A DNA stretch of 64,000 nt, from NCBI GenBank assembly GCA_964484205.1, contig CAZAEZ010000021.1, forward strand, positions 1 through 64,000, written 5' to 3'. The translations under genes were made by a program, and so were the position numbers. Position 1 is the first letter of the stretch, and each line of letters starts with the position of its first letter. Shown piece after piece: positions 24,590 to 33,447 of the stretch. The notes under the pieces were generated by a model. It saw only the letters and a list, made by a program, of their open reading frames with translations. It did not search any database and was not told the origin of the DNA. This DNA is from M3007 sp964484205. GTDB lineage: Bacteria; Bacteroidota; Bacteroidia; Chitinophagales; Saprospiraceae.

Positions 24590-24827
24590 GATTCCTCCCC
24601 CGCAGGGCGGGGTCGGAATGACAAGGTCTTTGGAAAGAATGTGGGGGGCGGTAGATTCAGGCATAGGCTGCCTGGTGACGCCCCCCAGGCGGAACCCTTA
24701 CGTTTTGCTCGATCAGTTTGGCTTCAATGGGAGGGGCCAGGAAATGTTTCGCTATCGGCGTCTGTCGCCCCTCCCTTTCCGGTTCGCAACCGTTGTCATT
24801 CCGACCCCGCCCTGCGGGGGAGGAATC
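24590..24827. repeat. 238-bp element with perfect 35-bp terminal inverted repeats
   Basis: Left arm 24590-24624 (starting gattcctcccccgcaggg) and right arm 24793-24827 are perfect reverse complements over 35 bases, with 168 bases between them and no usable reading frame inside. I saw no clear target-site duplication. The layout is that of a MITE-like element or dispersed intergenic repeat. Confidence 0.8.
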
Positions 24828-24865
24828 TGATTCATTCTAATCGGGAAGTTGTTTTTTAGTGTTAC

Positions 24866-24958
24866 TTAATACTACTTTGCCACGAAAATTACTTGTGCCA
24901 AATGCTGTCATGGCGAGCACAGCAAGCCATCTGGGTGATGGTGGCAACGTAGTATTAA
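24866..24958. repeat. 93-bp inverted repeat downstream of sdhB
   Basis: Arms ttaatactactttgccac (24866-24883) and gtggcaacgtagtattaa (24941-24958), 18 bp with one mismatch. The right arm ends 14 bases before the sdhB stop codon side, so it may form the 3' end structure of the sdh transcript. Confidence 0.75.
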
Positions 24959-24972
24959 AGAAACTTCCGGAG

Positions 24973-25722
24973 TTACACCAACTCTCCGGCCAGGGTTGCG
25001 GCCAAATACTCCCGGTTCAACCGCGCGATATTGCTCACGGAAATTTCTTTCGGACATTCCGCTTCGCAGGCAGTCACGTTGGAGCATTTGCCAAAACCTT
25101 CGGCGTCCATTTGGGCTACCATGGCCAGCACGCGGCGTTTGCGTTCCACTTCGCCTTGCGGCAGGAGCGCCAGGTGGCTCACTTTTGCCGAGGTGAACAG
25201 CATGGCCGACGCATTCGGGCAAGCAGCGACGCAGGCGCCGCAGCCAATGCAGGCCGCCGCGTCCATAGCCCGGGAAGCCTGATCTTTTTCGATTGGAATG
25301 GCGTTGGCGTCCTGCGCCTGACCGGTGTTCACGCTGATGTAGCCCCCCGACTGGATGATCCGGTCGAAGGCCGAACGGTCGACTACCAGGTCGCGGATAA
25401 CCGGAAAAGCCTTGGCGCGGAAAGGCTCGATCACGATGGTATCGCCGTCTTTGTAGTGGCGCATATGTACCTGGCAGGTGGTGGTGCCTTGCATGGGCCC
25501 GTGCGCGCGCCCGTCGATCACCATGGAACAGGAGCCGCAGATACCTTCGCGACAGTCGTGTTCGAAGGCGATGGGTTCTTCGCGTTTTTCAATGAGTTGT
25601 TCGTTGAGCACGTCGAGCATTTCCAGGAACGACATGTGTTCGTTCACCTTGTCGAGTTTGTAGGTGACGAATTCACCTTGGTATTTGCCGCCCTGGCGCC
25701 AGATTTTGAGTGTTAAACGCAT
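24973..25722 (-). CDS. sdhB: Succinate dehydrogenase/fumarate reductase iron-sulfur subunit
   Basis: 249 residues. The N-terminal plant-type 2Fe-2S domain shows CREGICGSCSM with further Cys in TTCQVHM. The C-terminal ferredoxin domain holds CIGCGACVAACPN and CSNVTACEAECPKEI, which ligate the 4Fe-4S and 3Fe-4S clusters. It transfers electrons from the flavoprotein SdhA to the membrane subunit SdhC and menaquinone. Unusually, it is separated from sdhA by a toxin-antitoxin pair, though all are on the same strand. Confidence 0.96.
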   Translation of the reverse strand: MRLTLKIWRQGGKYQGEFVTYKLDKVNEHMSFLEMLDVLNEQLIEKREEPIAFEHDCREGICGSCSMVIDGRAHGPMQGTTTCQVHMRHYKDGDTIVIEPFRAKAFPVIRDLVVDRSAFDRIIQSGGYISVNTGQAQDANAIPIEKDQASRAMDAAACIGCGACVAACPNASAMLFTSAKVSHLALLPQGEVERKRRVLAMVAQMDAEGFGKCSNVTACEAECPKEISVSNIARLNREYLAATLAGELV

Positions 25723-25768
25723 ATTTGTTTCAGATTAAGTTGTAGGTGAATTGAGCGCGTAAATTGAC

Positions 25769-26122
25769 CTAAAATTCAACTTCATTTAAAGCCTCAATAC
25801 GATCAACATAAACCACGACCAATTTATGGGTGGCACTCAAGTCTTGAATTGTTTTCCAATTTGTATCTAAGAATGTTATGAATTCCCGCAATCGCATATT
25901 TCCCAAACGGACCCAAATGACTTTAGGGGGTGGAGACTGAAATAGTATCTTATCCTGAAAATCGGTATCCTTCGTTATTATGGTCAGGTTGTTTGCTTTA
26001 GCATATTCCCAAATAGCCTCGTCATCCCAAGTCCGGTCAATATCTTTCTGCGCCAGAAATTCGGGTTTTTGCCACCCACCAACATAACAAGGCAGGTTAA
26101 CGTCAACTAAATATTGCGGCAT
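25769..26122 (-). CDS. DUF5615 PIN-like toxin
   Basis: 117 residues. It opens with YLVDVNLPCYV, and later shows WDDEAIWEYAKANNLTIITKDTDF, the acidic core of the DUF5615 PIN-like family, usually the toxin partner of DUF433 antitoxins. It is 3 bases downstream of a DUF433 gene. The pair lies between sdhA and sdhB on the same strand. Its base composition is clearly more AT-rich than the flanking sdh genes, which points to insertion from elsewhere. Confidence 0.85.
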   Translation of the reverse strand: MPQYLVDVNLPCYVGGWQKPEFLAQKDIDRTWDDEAIWEYAKANNLTIITKDTDFQDKILFQSPPPKVIWVRLGNMRLREFITFLDTNWKTIQDLSATHKLVVVYVDRIEALNEVEF

Positions 26123-26125
26123 AGA

Positions 26126-26374
26126 TCAGGCTGCAACTACAGGTTTCACGGTAATTTGATGATTGGCCATGTGGATGGCAAAATCCAGGCAAGCATCAAT
26201 ATCCTCAGGTTCTAAAAACGGGTAAGCTTCGAGAATTTCCTCCCGACTATCGCCCGCTCGTAAAAACTCCAGTATAGTTTGCACTGTAATCCGCATTCCA
26301 CGAATGGTTGGCTTCCCGTTGCAAAGACCATCTGATACAGTTATGCGATCTGTTAAATAGACCATATTCTTCAC
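26126..26374 (-). CDS. DUF433 antitoxin
   Basis: 82 residues. The family signature is clear: DRITVSDGLCNGKPTIRGMRITVQTILEFLRAGDSREEILEAYPFLEPEDIDACLDFA. DUF433 proteins carry a winged or helix-turn-helix DNA-binding fold and act as antitoxins to DUF5615 or related PIN-like partners, here the next gene. Probably also represses its own transcription. Confidence 0.9.
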   Translation of the reverse strand: MKNMVYLTDRITVSDGLCNGKPTIRGMRITVQTILEFLRAGDSREEILEAYPFLEPEDIDACLDFAIHMANHQITVKPVVAA

Positions 26375-26477
26375 TTTTTTACTTTAAAAGTAACCACAAT
26401 TGTCCGCATTCTAAAAAATTTAAATTTCTCAAAAACCTTGTCCCGCAAGATTTCCAACAAGCCTCTACCTAATATTT

Positions 26478-28409
26478 TTATTTATACGACCGCTGCGTCA
26501 CCTTGATCTCCTCATATTCCAGCGTTTCCTTGTGCAATTCCGGCTTGGCATCGTCGCCGCGCCACTCCCAGGCTGCCACGTACATAAATTTCTTGTCGTC
26601 GCGCAGGGCTTCCCCTTCCGGCGTTTGGTATTCCTCTCGGAAGTGGCCGCCGCAGCTTTCGTTGCGGTGCAGAGCGTCTTCGCACATCAGTTCGCCCAGT
26701 TCCAGGAAGTCGGCTACACGCCAGGCTTTTTCCAGTTCGGGATTAAACTCGTCACGGCGGCCGGGCACGAACACATCTTTCCAAAACTCATGGCGCAATT
26801 CCCGGATTTCTTTAATCGCTTCTTTCAAACCTTCGGCATTGCGGGCCATGCCGCATTTGTCCCACATGATTTTGCCCAGGCGGCGGTGGAACGACTCCAC
26901 ACTTTGGCTGCCCTGTACTGCCGTGAGTTGATGAATGCGGTCGAGTACGTCCTTTTCGGCTTTGTCGAACTCCGGCGTGTTGGTTGAAATCGGGCCGGTG
27001 CGGATTTCCTTGCTCAGGTAAGAGCCGATGGTGTACGGCAGCACGAAATACCCATCGGCCAGGCCCTGCATGAGGGCAGAGGCGCCGAGGCGGTTGGCGC
27101 CGTGGTCGCTGAAATTGGCTTCGCCGGCAGCGTACAGGCCGGGAATGGTGGTCATCAGTTCATAGTCGACCCAAAGGCCGCCCATGGTGTAGTGCACGGC
27201 CGGGTAAATGCGCATGGGCACTTCGTAGGGGTTGTCGCCCGTGATTTTTTCGTACATCTCGAACAGGTTGCCGTAACGCGCCTCCACGGTGCTTTTGCCC
27301 AGGCGTTTGATGGCATCGGCAAAATCGAGGTACACGGCCAGGCCGGTGGGGCCTACGCCTTTGCCGTTGTCGCATTCCGTTTTGGCGGCGCGGCTGGCAA
27401 TGTCGCGGGGCACGAGGTTGCCGAATGCAGGGTAGCGGCGTTCGAGGTAATAATCGCGCGCATTTTCAGGAATATCGTTGGGGTGTTTTTTGACATCCTC
27501 GCTGTGCAGGGGCACCCAGCAGCGCCCGTCGTTGCGCAGTGATTCCGACATGAGGGTCAGTTTCGACTGGTAGTCGCCCGAAACAGGAATACAGGTGGGG
27601 TGTATCTGGGTGTAGCAGGGGTTGCCGAAGTAAGCGCCGCGCCGGTGCGCACGCCAGGCGGCCGTGGTGTTGCACAGCATGGCATTGGTGCTGAGGTAGA
27701 ACACGTTGCCGTAGCCACCGGTGCAGAGCACAACGGCATGCGCGCCGTGGCGCTCCAGTTGGCCGGTGAGCAAGTTGCGCGCGATGATGCCACGGCACTG
27801 GCCGTCGACCACCACCACATCGAGCATTTCGTGACGGTTGTACATTTTGACGGTACCCAGGGCGATCTGGCGACTGAGGGCCTGATACGCCCCGATGAGC
27901 AGCTGCTGGCCGGTTTGACCGCGGGCATAAAACGTACGCGATACCTGCACGCCGCCGAACGAGCGGTTCTCCAGCAGGCCGCCGTATTCCCGGGCAAAGG
28001 GTACGCCCTGCGCCACGCATTGGTCGATGATCTCGGTGGAAACTTCCGCCAGGCGGTGTACGTTGGCTTCGCGGGCGCGGTAGTCGCCGCCTTTGATGGT
28101 GTCGTAAAAAAGGCGGTATACCGAGTCGCCGTCGTTTTGATAGTTTTTGGCGGCATTGATTCCGCCCTGCGCCGCAATGGAGTGCGCCCGGCGCGGGCTG
28201 TCGTGAAACGTAAATACCTTCACATTGTAGCCCAACTCGCCCAGGGAAGCTGCTGCCGAGGCGCCTGCAAGCCCCGAACCAATGATAATCACATCGATCC
28301 GGCGTTTGTTATTCGGTGCAACGAGCGAAACATGCCCTTTGTAATTTTCCCATTTCTCCGTCACCGGACCTTCCGGGGTGTTGGAATTGAGTTTATTTTT
28401 AGAAGCCAT
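26478..28409 (-). CDS. sdhA: Succinate dehydrogenase/fumarate reductase flavoprotein subunit
   Basis: 643 residues. FAD-binding GSGLAGASAAASLGELGY near the N-terminus, and HSIAAQGGINAAK with the His that carries covalent FAD. Catalytic region near HPTCIPVSGDYQ and the Arg-containing C-terminal domain (GANRLGASALMQGLADG). It oxidises succinate to fumarate in the TCA cycle at the inner face of the membrane. Large size and motifs fit the Bacteroidota enzyme. It lies downstream of sdhC and upstream of the inserted toxin-antitoxin pair. Confidence 0.96.
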   Translation of the reverse strand: MASKNKLNSNTPEGPVTEKWENYKGHVSLVAPNNKRRIDVIIIGSGLAGASAAASLGELGYNVKVFTFHDSPRRAHSIAAQGGINAAKNYQNDGDSVYRLFYDTIKGGDYRAREANVHRLAEVSTEIIDQCVAQGVPFAREYGGLLENRSFGGVQVSRTFYARGQTGQQLLIGAYQALSRQIALGTVKMYNRHEMLDVVVVDGQCRGIIARNLLTGQLERHGAHAVVLCTGGYGNVFYLSTNAMLCNTTAAWRAHRRGAYFGNPCYTQIHPTCIPVSGDYQSKLTLMSESLRNDGRCWVPLHSEDVKKHPNDIPENARDYYLERRYPAFGNLVPRDIASRAAKTECDNGKGVGPTGLAVYLDFADAIKRLGKSTVEARYGNLFEMYEKITGDNPYEVPMRIYPAVHYTMGGLWVDYELMTTIPGLYAAGEANFSDHGANRLGASALMQGLADGYFVLPYTIGSYLSKEIRTGPISTNTPEFDKAEKDVLDRIHQLTAVQGSQSVESFHRRLGKIMWDKCGMARNAEGLKEAIKEIRELRHEFWKDVFVPGRRDEFNPELEKAWRVADFLELGELMCEDALHRNESCGGHFREEYQTPEGEALRDDKKFMYVAAWEWRGDDAKPELHKETLEYEEIKVTQRSYK

Positions 28410-28438
28410 TACTGCCTGTTTTTTCTTTAAACTTAAAG

Positions 28439-28510
28439 GTTACTGGTTAGAGGGTTTCTGGTTAGAGGGTTTACATTATTCCGGGTGGATGAAAACTTTT
28501 AACCAGTAAC
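28439..28510. repeat. Inverted repeat between sdhC and sdhA
   Basis: Arms gttactggtta (28439-28449) and taaccagtaac (28500-28510), 11 bp perfect, around two near copies of ctggttagagggttt. It would form a hairpin in the sdhC-sdhA transcript. Confidence 0.6.
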
Positions 28511-28529
28511 TTTCTAACGCTCCAACTTT

Positions 28530-29216
28530 TTAACTTTTAAAATACATGACCACCGGAATTACGGCAAAGAGCAAGGGAACGATCACCGCATAGGCGGCGC
28601 CGATACCTTTGATCAGGGGAGTGTATTTGGAGTGATTGAGGCCGATGGTTTGAAACAGCGACCAGAAGCCGTGCCACAGGTGAAAACCGACTACCGCCAT
28701 CGAGATCACATAAAAGAGCACAAAGCCGGGACTTTTGTACGTTTCCGCGACCAGTGCGTACAGGTCTTTGACCGGTTGGGTATACCCATCGTATTCCACA
28801 TACACCAGGTTGCCCCAATGCATCTGAAACCAGAACTGGTACAAGTGCAACAGGATAAACACAAAAATGACGATCCCGAGCCAGGCCATGTTCCGGGAGG
28901 CGCGTTCGGTGCTGCGCGCGTGGTTTACGGCATAGCGATGAGTGCCCCGCGCCGCTTTATTGCTGCGCCAGATCAAAATCCCCTGAACGGCATGCAACAG
29001 AATTGAAGCATACAGCAGGTAGGAAATCGTTTTGATCAGCGGGTTGTGGGTCATGAAATAGGCGTACACGTTGAAGGCTTCGCCGCCGTCGTCTTGCAGC
29101 AACTGCAGGTTGCCCAGCAGGTGCACCGCGAGAAAAAGCGTGAGGAAAAGCCCCGTCAGGGACATGATTACCTTTTGACCAATGGAAGACGTAATAAATT
29201 TGGAGAACCAACTCAT
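28530..29216 (-). CDS. sdhC: Succinate dehydrogenase cytochrome b subunit
   Basis: 228 residues with five hydrophobic helices (about 12-35, 58-80, 100-125, 150-178, 200-225). His residues in VHLLGNL, LHAVQGIL, LHLYQFW and FHLWHGFW are the haem ligand candidates. This is the diheme type membrane anchor of Bacteroidota menaquinone-linked succinate dehydrogenase. It is first in the sdh operon, with a -7 box TACTTTTG on the minus strand at 29291-29298. Confidence 0.94.
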   Translation of the reverse strand: MSWFSKFITSSIGQKVIMSLTGLFLTLFLAVHLLGNLQLLQDDGGEAFNVYAYFMTHNPLIKTISYLLYASILLHAVQGILIWRSNKAARGTHRYAVNHARSTERASRNMAWLGIVIFVFILLHLYQFWFQMHWGNLVYVEYDGYTQPVKDLYALVAETYKSPGFVLFYVISMAVVGFHLWHGFWSLFQTIGLNHSKYTPLIKGIGAAYAVIVPLLFAVIPVVMYFKS

Positions 29217-29290
29217 TTTCGTAGTGATGAGTTATAAGCGATTGTGAAGTTTTCTTGCTGTGCAAAGAAAGCAAAAAGCTGATGCAGCAA

Positions 29291-29298
29291 CAAAAGTA
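29291..29298 (-). promoter_or_regulatory. Bacteroidota -7 box of the sdh operon
   Basis: Minus strand TACTTTTG matches TAnnTTTG, 74 bases upstream of the sdhC start. There is no good -33 match at 19-20 bases. Confidence 0.5.
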
Positions 29299-29380
29299 CT
29301 ACACGGTAATAGCTGCAGGCATATGTTGGTTTTAAAGAACAGGACAATTTAGAAGCGATCAAAATTGAACGCTGCCCAGC

Positions 29381-29863
29381 CTACAGATATCCGGCGCCAA
29401 AAGCCAGGGGCAGTAAGTCGGCGCCTCTGTCGAACACATACACGGGTCCGGTTTCGCCCTGCAGGATGATCCGGATGGGCTGCCCGTACCGTTGTTCGGT
29501 TTCGCAAATGACCTGCCGGCAACCGCCGCAAGGCGCCGCCGGGCTGTCCACCACTTTGTGCGGACTTTTTACAACTATCGCTATTGCCAAAACGGCGACG
29601 CCCGGAAAGCGGCTGGCCGCGGCGGCCAGGGTCGACTGTTCGGCACAAATACAGAGCGGATAGGCCGCATTTTCGTAATTGCTGCCGCCAAGCATTTCAC
29701 CATTGGCCATTTGAAGGGCCACGCCGACTTTAAAGTTGGAATACGGCGAATACGAATGCGTCAGGGCTGCGCGGGCATGCGCCAGTAGTTCGCGCTCCGG
29801 CGCCGGGAGTTCGGTATCGGATTCGTAGTGCTTGAATGTACTTTGCAGGGTATGTTCCTTCAT
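29381..29863 (-). CDS. cdd: Cytidine deaminase
   Basis: 160 residues. Zinc site CICAEQSTL (Cys with catalytic Glu) and PCGGCRQVI (two Cys) are those of homotetrameric cytidine deaminases, which convert cytidine and deoxycytidine to uridine forms for pyrimidine salvage. SPYSNFKVG near the N-terminus is the substrate-binding segment. No partner genes are adjacent. Confidence 0.94.
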   Translation of the reverse strand: MKEHTLQSTFKHYESDTELPAPERELLAHARAALTHSYSPYSNFKVGVALQMANGEMLGGSNYENAAYPLCICAEQSTLAAAASRFPGVAVLAIAIVVKSPHKVVDSPAAPCGGCRQVICETEQRYGQPIRIILQGETGPVYVFDRGADLLPLAFGAGYL

Positions 29864-29926
29864 TATCAGGAGTTTAAAGGACCTTTAAGGTACAGATTTT
29901 TGAATAACCGCCTTCGGCGGAGATAT

Positions 29927-29998
29927 AATGGACAGAATTAACAAGATAAAACAGGATAAATCATGTCAATCTTGTCAAATCCTGCAATCCTGTCCATT
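29927..29998. repeat. 72-bp imperfect inverted repeat upstream of cdd
   Basis: Arms aatggacagaattaacaag and the reverse complement of caatcctgtccatt, with a small ccgcc-ttc-ggcgg hairpin just before it (29908-29920). It resembles intergenic repeats common in this phylum. Confidence 0.65.
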
Positions 29999-30012
29999 TT
30001 GTCTCCGTGGAC

Positions 30013-30143
30013 TTACTCGTGGCTGTCTCGAAAGTCGGTTTTTACCACTAAAAACACTAAGTACCACTAAGTTCATAGGGTGTTTTTAGTGTTTTTAGTG
30101 CTCTTAGTGGTGAAAGAATAACTTATTGGACAGCCTCGAGTAA
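30013..30143. repeat. 131-bp nested inverted repeat
   Basis: Outer arms ttactcgtggctgtc (30013-30027) and gacagcctcgagtaa (30129-30143), one mismatch. Inside is a second imperfect pair (accactaaaaacactaag and its complement) that fills most of the element. It is MITE-like, with no gene. Confidence 0.7.
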
Positions 30144-30160
30144 TTACGTGGTGAACCAAG

Positions 30161-30799
30161 CTACCGGCTGAATCGCCCGTTGATAAAAATACCCAGTTTT
30201 TCCATGCCCACCCGGTTTGCCACAAAGTCGAACGTGCCGGAAATGGCGCGTTTCTTCAAGTCCAGGCTGTTTAAAAAACAGCTGCCTTCAAAACTGTCAT
30301 AAGTTTCCCAATCATCCTCGGCAAGCATGACCAAACCTATTGCTGCAAAGCGGTACGGGGCATAGGTATCGGGGTCATAGGTTGTTTCTACGGGCAACCG
30401 GGCAAAATCCTGTTTGCTCAGCCCGGCCAATACCAGGTAAAATTTATGTGCCTGCCCGGCGGAATCCGTCCAGCTAAGATTCAGATGAATCGACAGCAAC
30501 GCATCGTCCGGCACTTCGTCGATCAGTTGCACGCCGTCGGTCCAGAACGGCTCATCCGCCATCAGCACTTCTTTTTGCACGATGTTGTCGTAGTAGCGCC
30601 ACAGGAGCAGGTTGACGGACACCGGTTTTCGCATATTCATCGGGATGGCATGCTGGCCGCGGGTGATCGCCAGGTCGAGCACCTCCATGCGACAGTTGGT
30701 GCAAGCAAGGTCGAAGCTGTCGTTGGGCGCTTCCCGCACGAGGGTTACCTGGGTATGGGCGATGGTGGCGGAAAACAACAGGAGTAACAGTGTTCGCAT
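30161..30799 (-). CDS. Hypothetical secreted protein
   Basis: 212 residues with a signal peptide (MRTLLLLLFSATIAHTQ). It contains two cysteines in DLACTNCRMEV and a C-terminal ISGTFDFVANRVGMEKLGI stretch that recalls small beta-sandwich proteins of Bacteroidota, but I cannot name the family. A -7 box TATTTTTG on the minus strand lies at 30834-30841. It stands between cdd and pnp on the same strand. Confidence 0.8.
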   Translation of the reverse strand: MRTLLLLLFSATIAHTQVTLVREAPNDSFDLACTNCRMEVLDLAITRGQHAIPMNMRKPVSVNLLLWRYYDNIVQKEVLMADEPFWTDGVQLIDEVPDDALLSIHLNLSWTDSAGQAHKFYLVLAGLSKQDFARLPVETTYDPDTYAPYRFAAIGLVMLAEDDWETYDSFEGSCFLNSLDLKKRAISGTFDFVANRVGMEKLGIFINGRFSR

Positions 30800-30833
30800 G
30801 GGATGGCAGGGCTGTGAATCGATTAGTGGTGGG

Positions 30834-30841
30834 CAAAAATA
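30834..30841 (-). promoter_or_regulatory. Bacteroidota -7 box of the secreted hypothetical gene
   Basis: Minus strand TATTTTTG, 35 bases upstream of the start codon. Confidence 0.45.
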
Positions 30842-30955
30842 GGGCGCTATGCGAAATCAAGGTATGACGGTCTGTTATTTCTGCATCCGGTTGTTAGGTT
30901 GAGGCAGTCTCATGCACGGAAACACCCCCCCATTTGAAAAAGCCATTTTTTCAAT

Positions 30956-30994
30956 AAAAAATCCCGGTGCTGCGTCAACCTGCACCGGGATTTT
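30956..30994 (-). terminator. Terminator of pnp
   Basis: Arms aaaatcccggtgc (30958-30970) and gcaccgggatttt (30982-30994), 13 bp perfect, with T runs on both strands, 20 bases after the pnp stop codon. It may work in both directions. Confidence 0.85.
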
Positions 30995-31014
30995 ATTTTA
31001 AAAAAATTCAAAGC

Positions 31015-33348
31015 CTAGCCTCTGCGGTCTCCGCCGCCGCGATGTCCACCGCCGCCGTCACGCCGGTCACGATCCCGGCCACCGCGATCCCGGTCGCCAC
31101 CCCGGCGATCGCCGCCACGGTCGCGGTCGCGGCCACCGCCGCTGCCACGGAAACCACCGCCACCGCCGCCGCGGTTGCCGCCGCCACCGGAGCGCTCGAC
31201 GTAACCTTCCGGTTTGGGCAGCATAGATTTCACCGATAGGCGGAGTTTGCCTGTTTTCGGGTCGTTTTCCAGCAATTGCACCTTGAGCGTGTCGCCAACT
31301 TTGTACAGGTCGGAAACGTTTTCCACGCGGTCGTAGCTAATTTCCGACACGTGCAAGAGGCCGCTCTTGCCTTTGAACTTAACAAAAGCGCCATAGTCTT
31401 CCACGCGCTCCACCACACCGTCGTAGATATCGCCGGGGGTCGGCACAAACACGATGTCCTGGATCATGTCGTTGGCCGCATCCAGGGCCGTTTTATCCGG
31501 ACCGAAGATGGCCACAATACCGCCTTTTTCATCTTCATCGATGCTGATGGTCGTACCGGTTTGACGTTGCAATTCCTGAATGACTTTACCGCCCGGCCCG
31601 ATGACTGCGCCAATGTAGTCGCGGTCGATGCGGAACTCAACCATGCGCGGTGCGTGTGGCTTGAGGTCTTCGCGCGGTGCGGCCAGCGACTTGGCCATTT
31701 CACCAAGAATATGCAAACGGCCTTCGCGGGCCTGCAACAGGGCTTTTTCCAGCATTTCGTAGGGCATCCCGTCGATTTTGATATCCATCTGGGTGCCACA
31801 GATACCATTTGCGGTACCCGTCACTTTGAAGTCCATATCGCCCAGCGCATCTTCGTCGCCAAGGATATCGGACAGGATAGCCACACGCTTGTTTTCGTCG
31901 GCGATGCAGCCCATGGCAATACCTGCGATCGGCGCCTTGAGGGGCACACCGCCGTCCATCAGGGCCAGTGAGCCGGCGCACACCGTTGCCATCGAGGAGG
32001 AGCCGTTCGACTCAAGAATGTCTGAAACGATCCGGACCGTGTAGGCAAAATTTTCCGGCATCAGTTTGCGGATGGAGCGCCCGGCAAGATTGGCGTGGCC
32101 AACTTCCCGGCGACCGGGGCCGCGCATCGGCTTCACCTCACCCACCGAGTAGGGCGGGAAGTTGTAATGCAGGATAAAACTGTCGTCGTACGATTTCAGG
32201 GCATTGTCGATCAGTGCCTGGTCTTGCTTGGTTCCCAGCGTCAGCGAGGTGAGCGCCTGGGTTTCGCCGCGGTTAAAAATAGCCGAGCCGTGAGCGGAAG
32301 GCAGGTAGTCCACTTCGCACCAAATCGGCCGCACCTCGTCGTTTTTCCGGCCGTCGAGGCGTTTGCCTTCGGAAAGGACAACATCCCGGATAACGTATTT
32401 TTTCAACTTGTCGAAATACTTCTCGGCCAGAGCGCCCCATTCTTCCATAAATTCTTCGCCAAACTCCGTGGTCAGCGTTTCGACGAGGCGTTCCTTAAGC
32501 GCTTCCAGGGTATCCTTGCGCGTGGCCTTGTCGCTGGCGCTGCGCGCAAGGGCGTAGATTTCGTCCTTGCAATGCTTTTCAACCAGTGTTTTCAGGTCTT
32601 CATTTTCCAGAATTTCCGGCAAAGCCCGCTTGACCAGGGCTTTTTCGCCGACCAGTTCGGCCAGGCGCTCCTGGGCATCGATTTGTACGCGAATCGCTTC
32701 GTGCGCAATTTTCAATGCTTCGATCAGGTCGTGTTCCTGACATTCATTTGCTTCGCCCTCCACCATGGTAATATCATTTTTGGTGGCTGCAACGATGAAA
32801 TCCATATCGGCGCGTTCCACCTGGGTACGGTCCGGGTTGAGCACAAACCGGCCATCTACCCGGGCGATCCGCACTTCGGAAAACAGTGCCTCCACGGGGA
32901 TATCACTGGTGGCGACGGCGGCAGAACAAGCCAGGCCGGCCAAGGCATCGGGCAGCACGTCTTTGTCGGCCGAAATCAGGTTGATGATCACCTGAGTTTC
33001 GTTCATGTAGCCGTCGGGGAAAAGCGGGCGCAGGGCCCGGTCGACGAGGCGGCTGACCAAAATCTCATAGTCGGAAAGGCGCGCTTCCCGGCGAAAGAAG
33101 TTGCCCGGAATACGGCCTGCAGAAGCAAATTTTTCCTGGTAATCAACGGAGAGCGGAAAGAAGGGTTGCCCCTCCTTGGCTTTGCGGGCACTGACAACCG
33201 TTGCGATCAGCATGGTGTTGCCCATACGCACGACGACGCTGCCGTCGGCCTGCGTGGCGAGTTTGCCCGTTTCCAGCGATACTTCCCGGCCATCGGGCAG
33301 GGAAAAGCTGGTACGGAGCGGGATTTGTTTTCCCATAAAAATCAACAT
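31015..33348 (-). CDS. pnp: Polyribonucleotide nucleotidyltransferase with an Arg-Gly-Asp-rich tail
   Basis: 777 residues; start at 33348 or the fifth codon (33336, MGKQIPLR). Two RNase PH-like domains, with conserved phosphate and metal-binding segments such as GSALFNRGETQALTS-type (here GSAIFNRGETQALTS) and ILGDEDALGDMDFKV. A KH domain (YIGAVIGPGGKVIQ) and an S1 domain (GDIYDGVVERVEDYGAFV) follow. The last 55 residues are an unusual low-complexity tail of Gly, Arg and Asp (RGGGGGGFRG, RDRDRGG). The enzyme degrades RNA 3' to 5' with phosphate. It is downstream of rpsO, as in many bacteria. Confidence 0.96.
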   Translation of the reverse strand: MLIFMGKQIPLRTSFSLPDGREVSLETGKLATQADGSVVVRMGNTMLIATVVSARKAKEGQPFFPLSVDYQEKFASAGRIPGNFFRREARLSDYEILVSRLVDRALRPLFPDGYMNETQVIINLISADKDVLPDALAGLACSAAVATSDIPVEALFSEVRIARVDGRFVLNPDRTQVERADMDFIVAATKNDITMVEGEANECQEHDLIEALKIAHEAIRVQIDAQERLAELVGEKALVKRALPEILENEDLKTLVEKHCKDEIYALARSASDKATRKDTLEALKERLVETLTTEFGEEFMEEWGALAEKYFDKLKKYVIRDVVLSEGKRLDGRKNDEVRPIWCEVDYLPSAHGSAIFNRGETQALTSLTLGTKQDQALIDNALKSYDDSFILHYNFPPYSVGEVKPMRGPGRREVGHANLAGRSIRKLMPENFAYTVRIVSDILESNGSSSMATVCAGSLALMDGGVPLKAPIAGIAMGCIADENKRVAILSDILGDEDALGDMDFKVTGTANGICGTQMDIKIDGMPYEMLEKALLQAREGRLHILGEMAKSLAAPREDLKPHAPRMVEFRIDRDYIGAVIGPGGKVIQELQRQTGTTISIDEDEKGGIVAIFGPDKTALDAANDMIQDIVFVPTPGDIYDGVVERVEDYGAFVKFKGKSGLLHVSEISYDRVENVSDLYKVGDTLKVQLLENDPKTGKLRLSVKSMLPKPEGYVERSGGGGNRGGGGGGFRGSGGGRDRDRGGDRRGGDRDRGGRDRDRRDGGGGHRGGGDRRG

Positions 33349-33447
33349 TTATGCACCGGAAAACAGCGTGCGCCTTGGCGCATTTTTACATACTGCCTGT
33401 TTGGTAAAACGGCGTATCAAATGCCGGCAGGTCGGAAACCGAAAATA

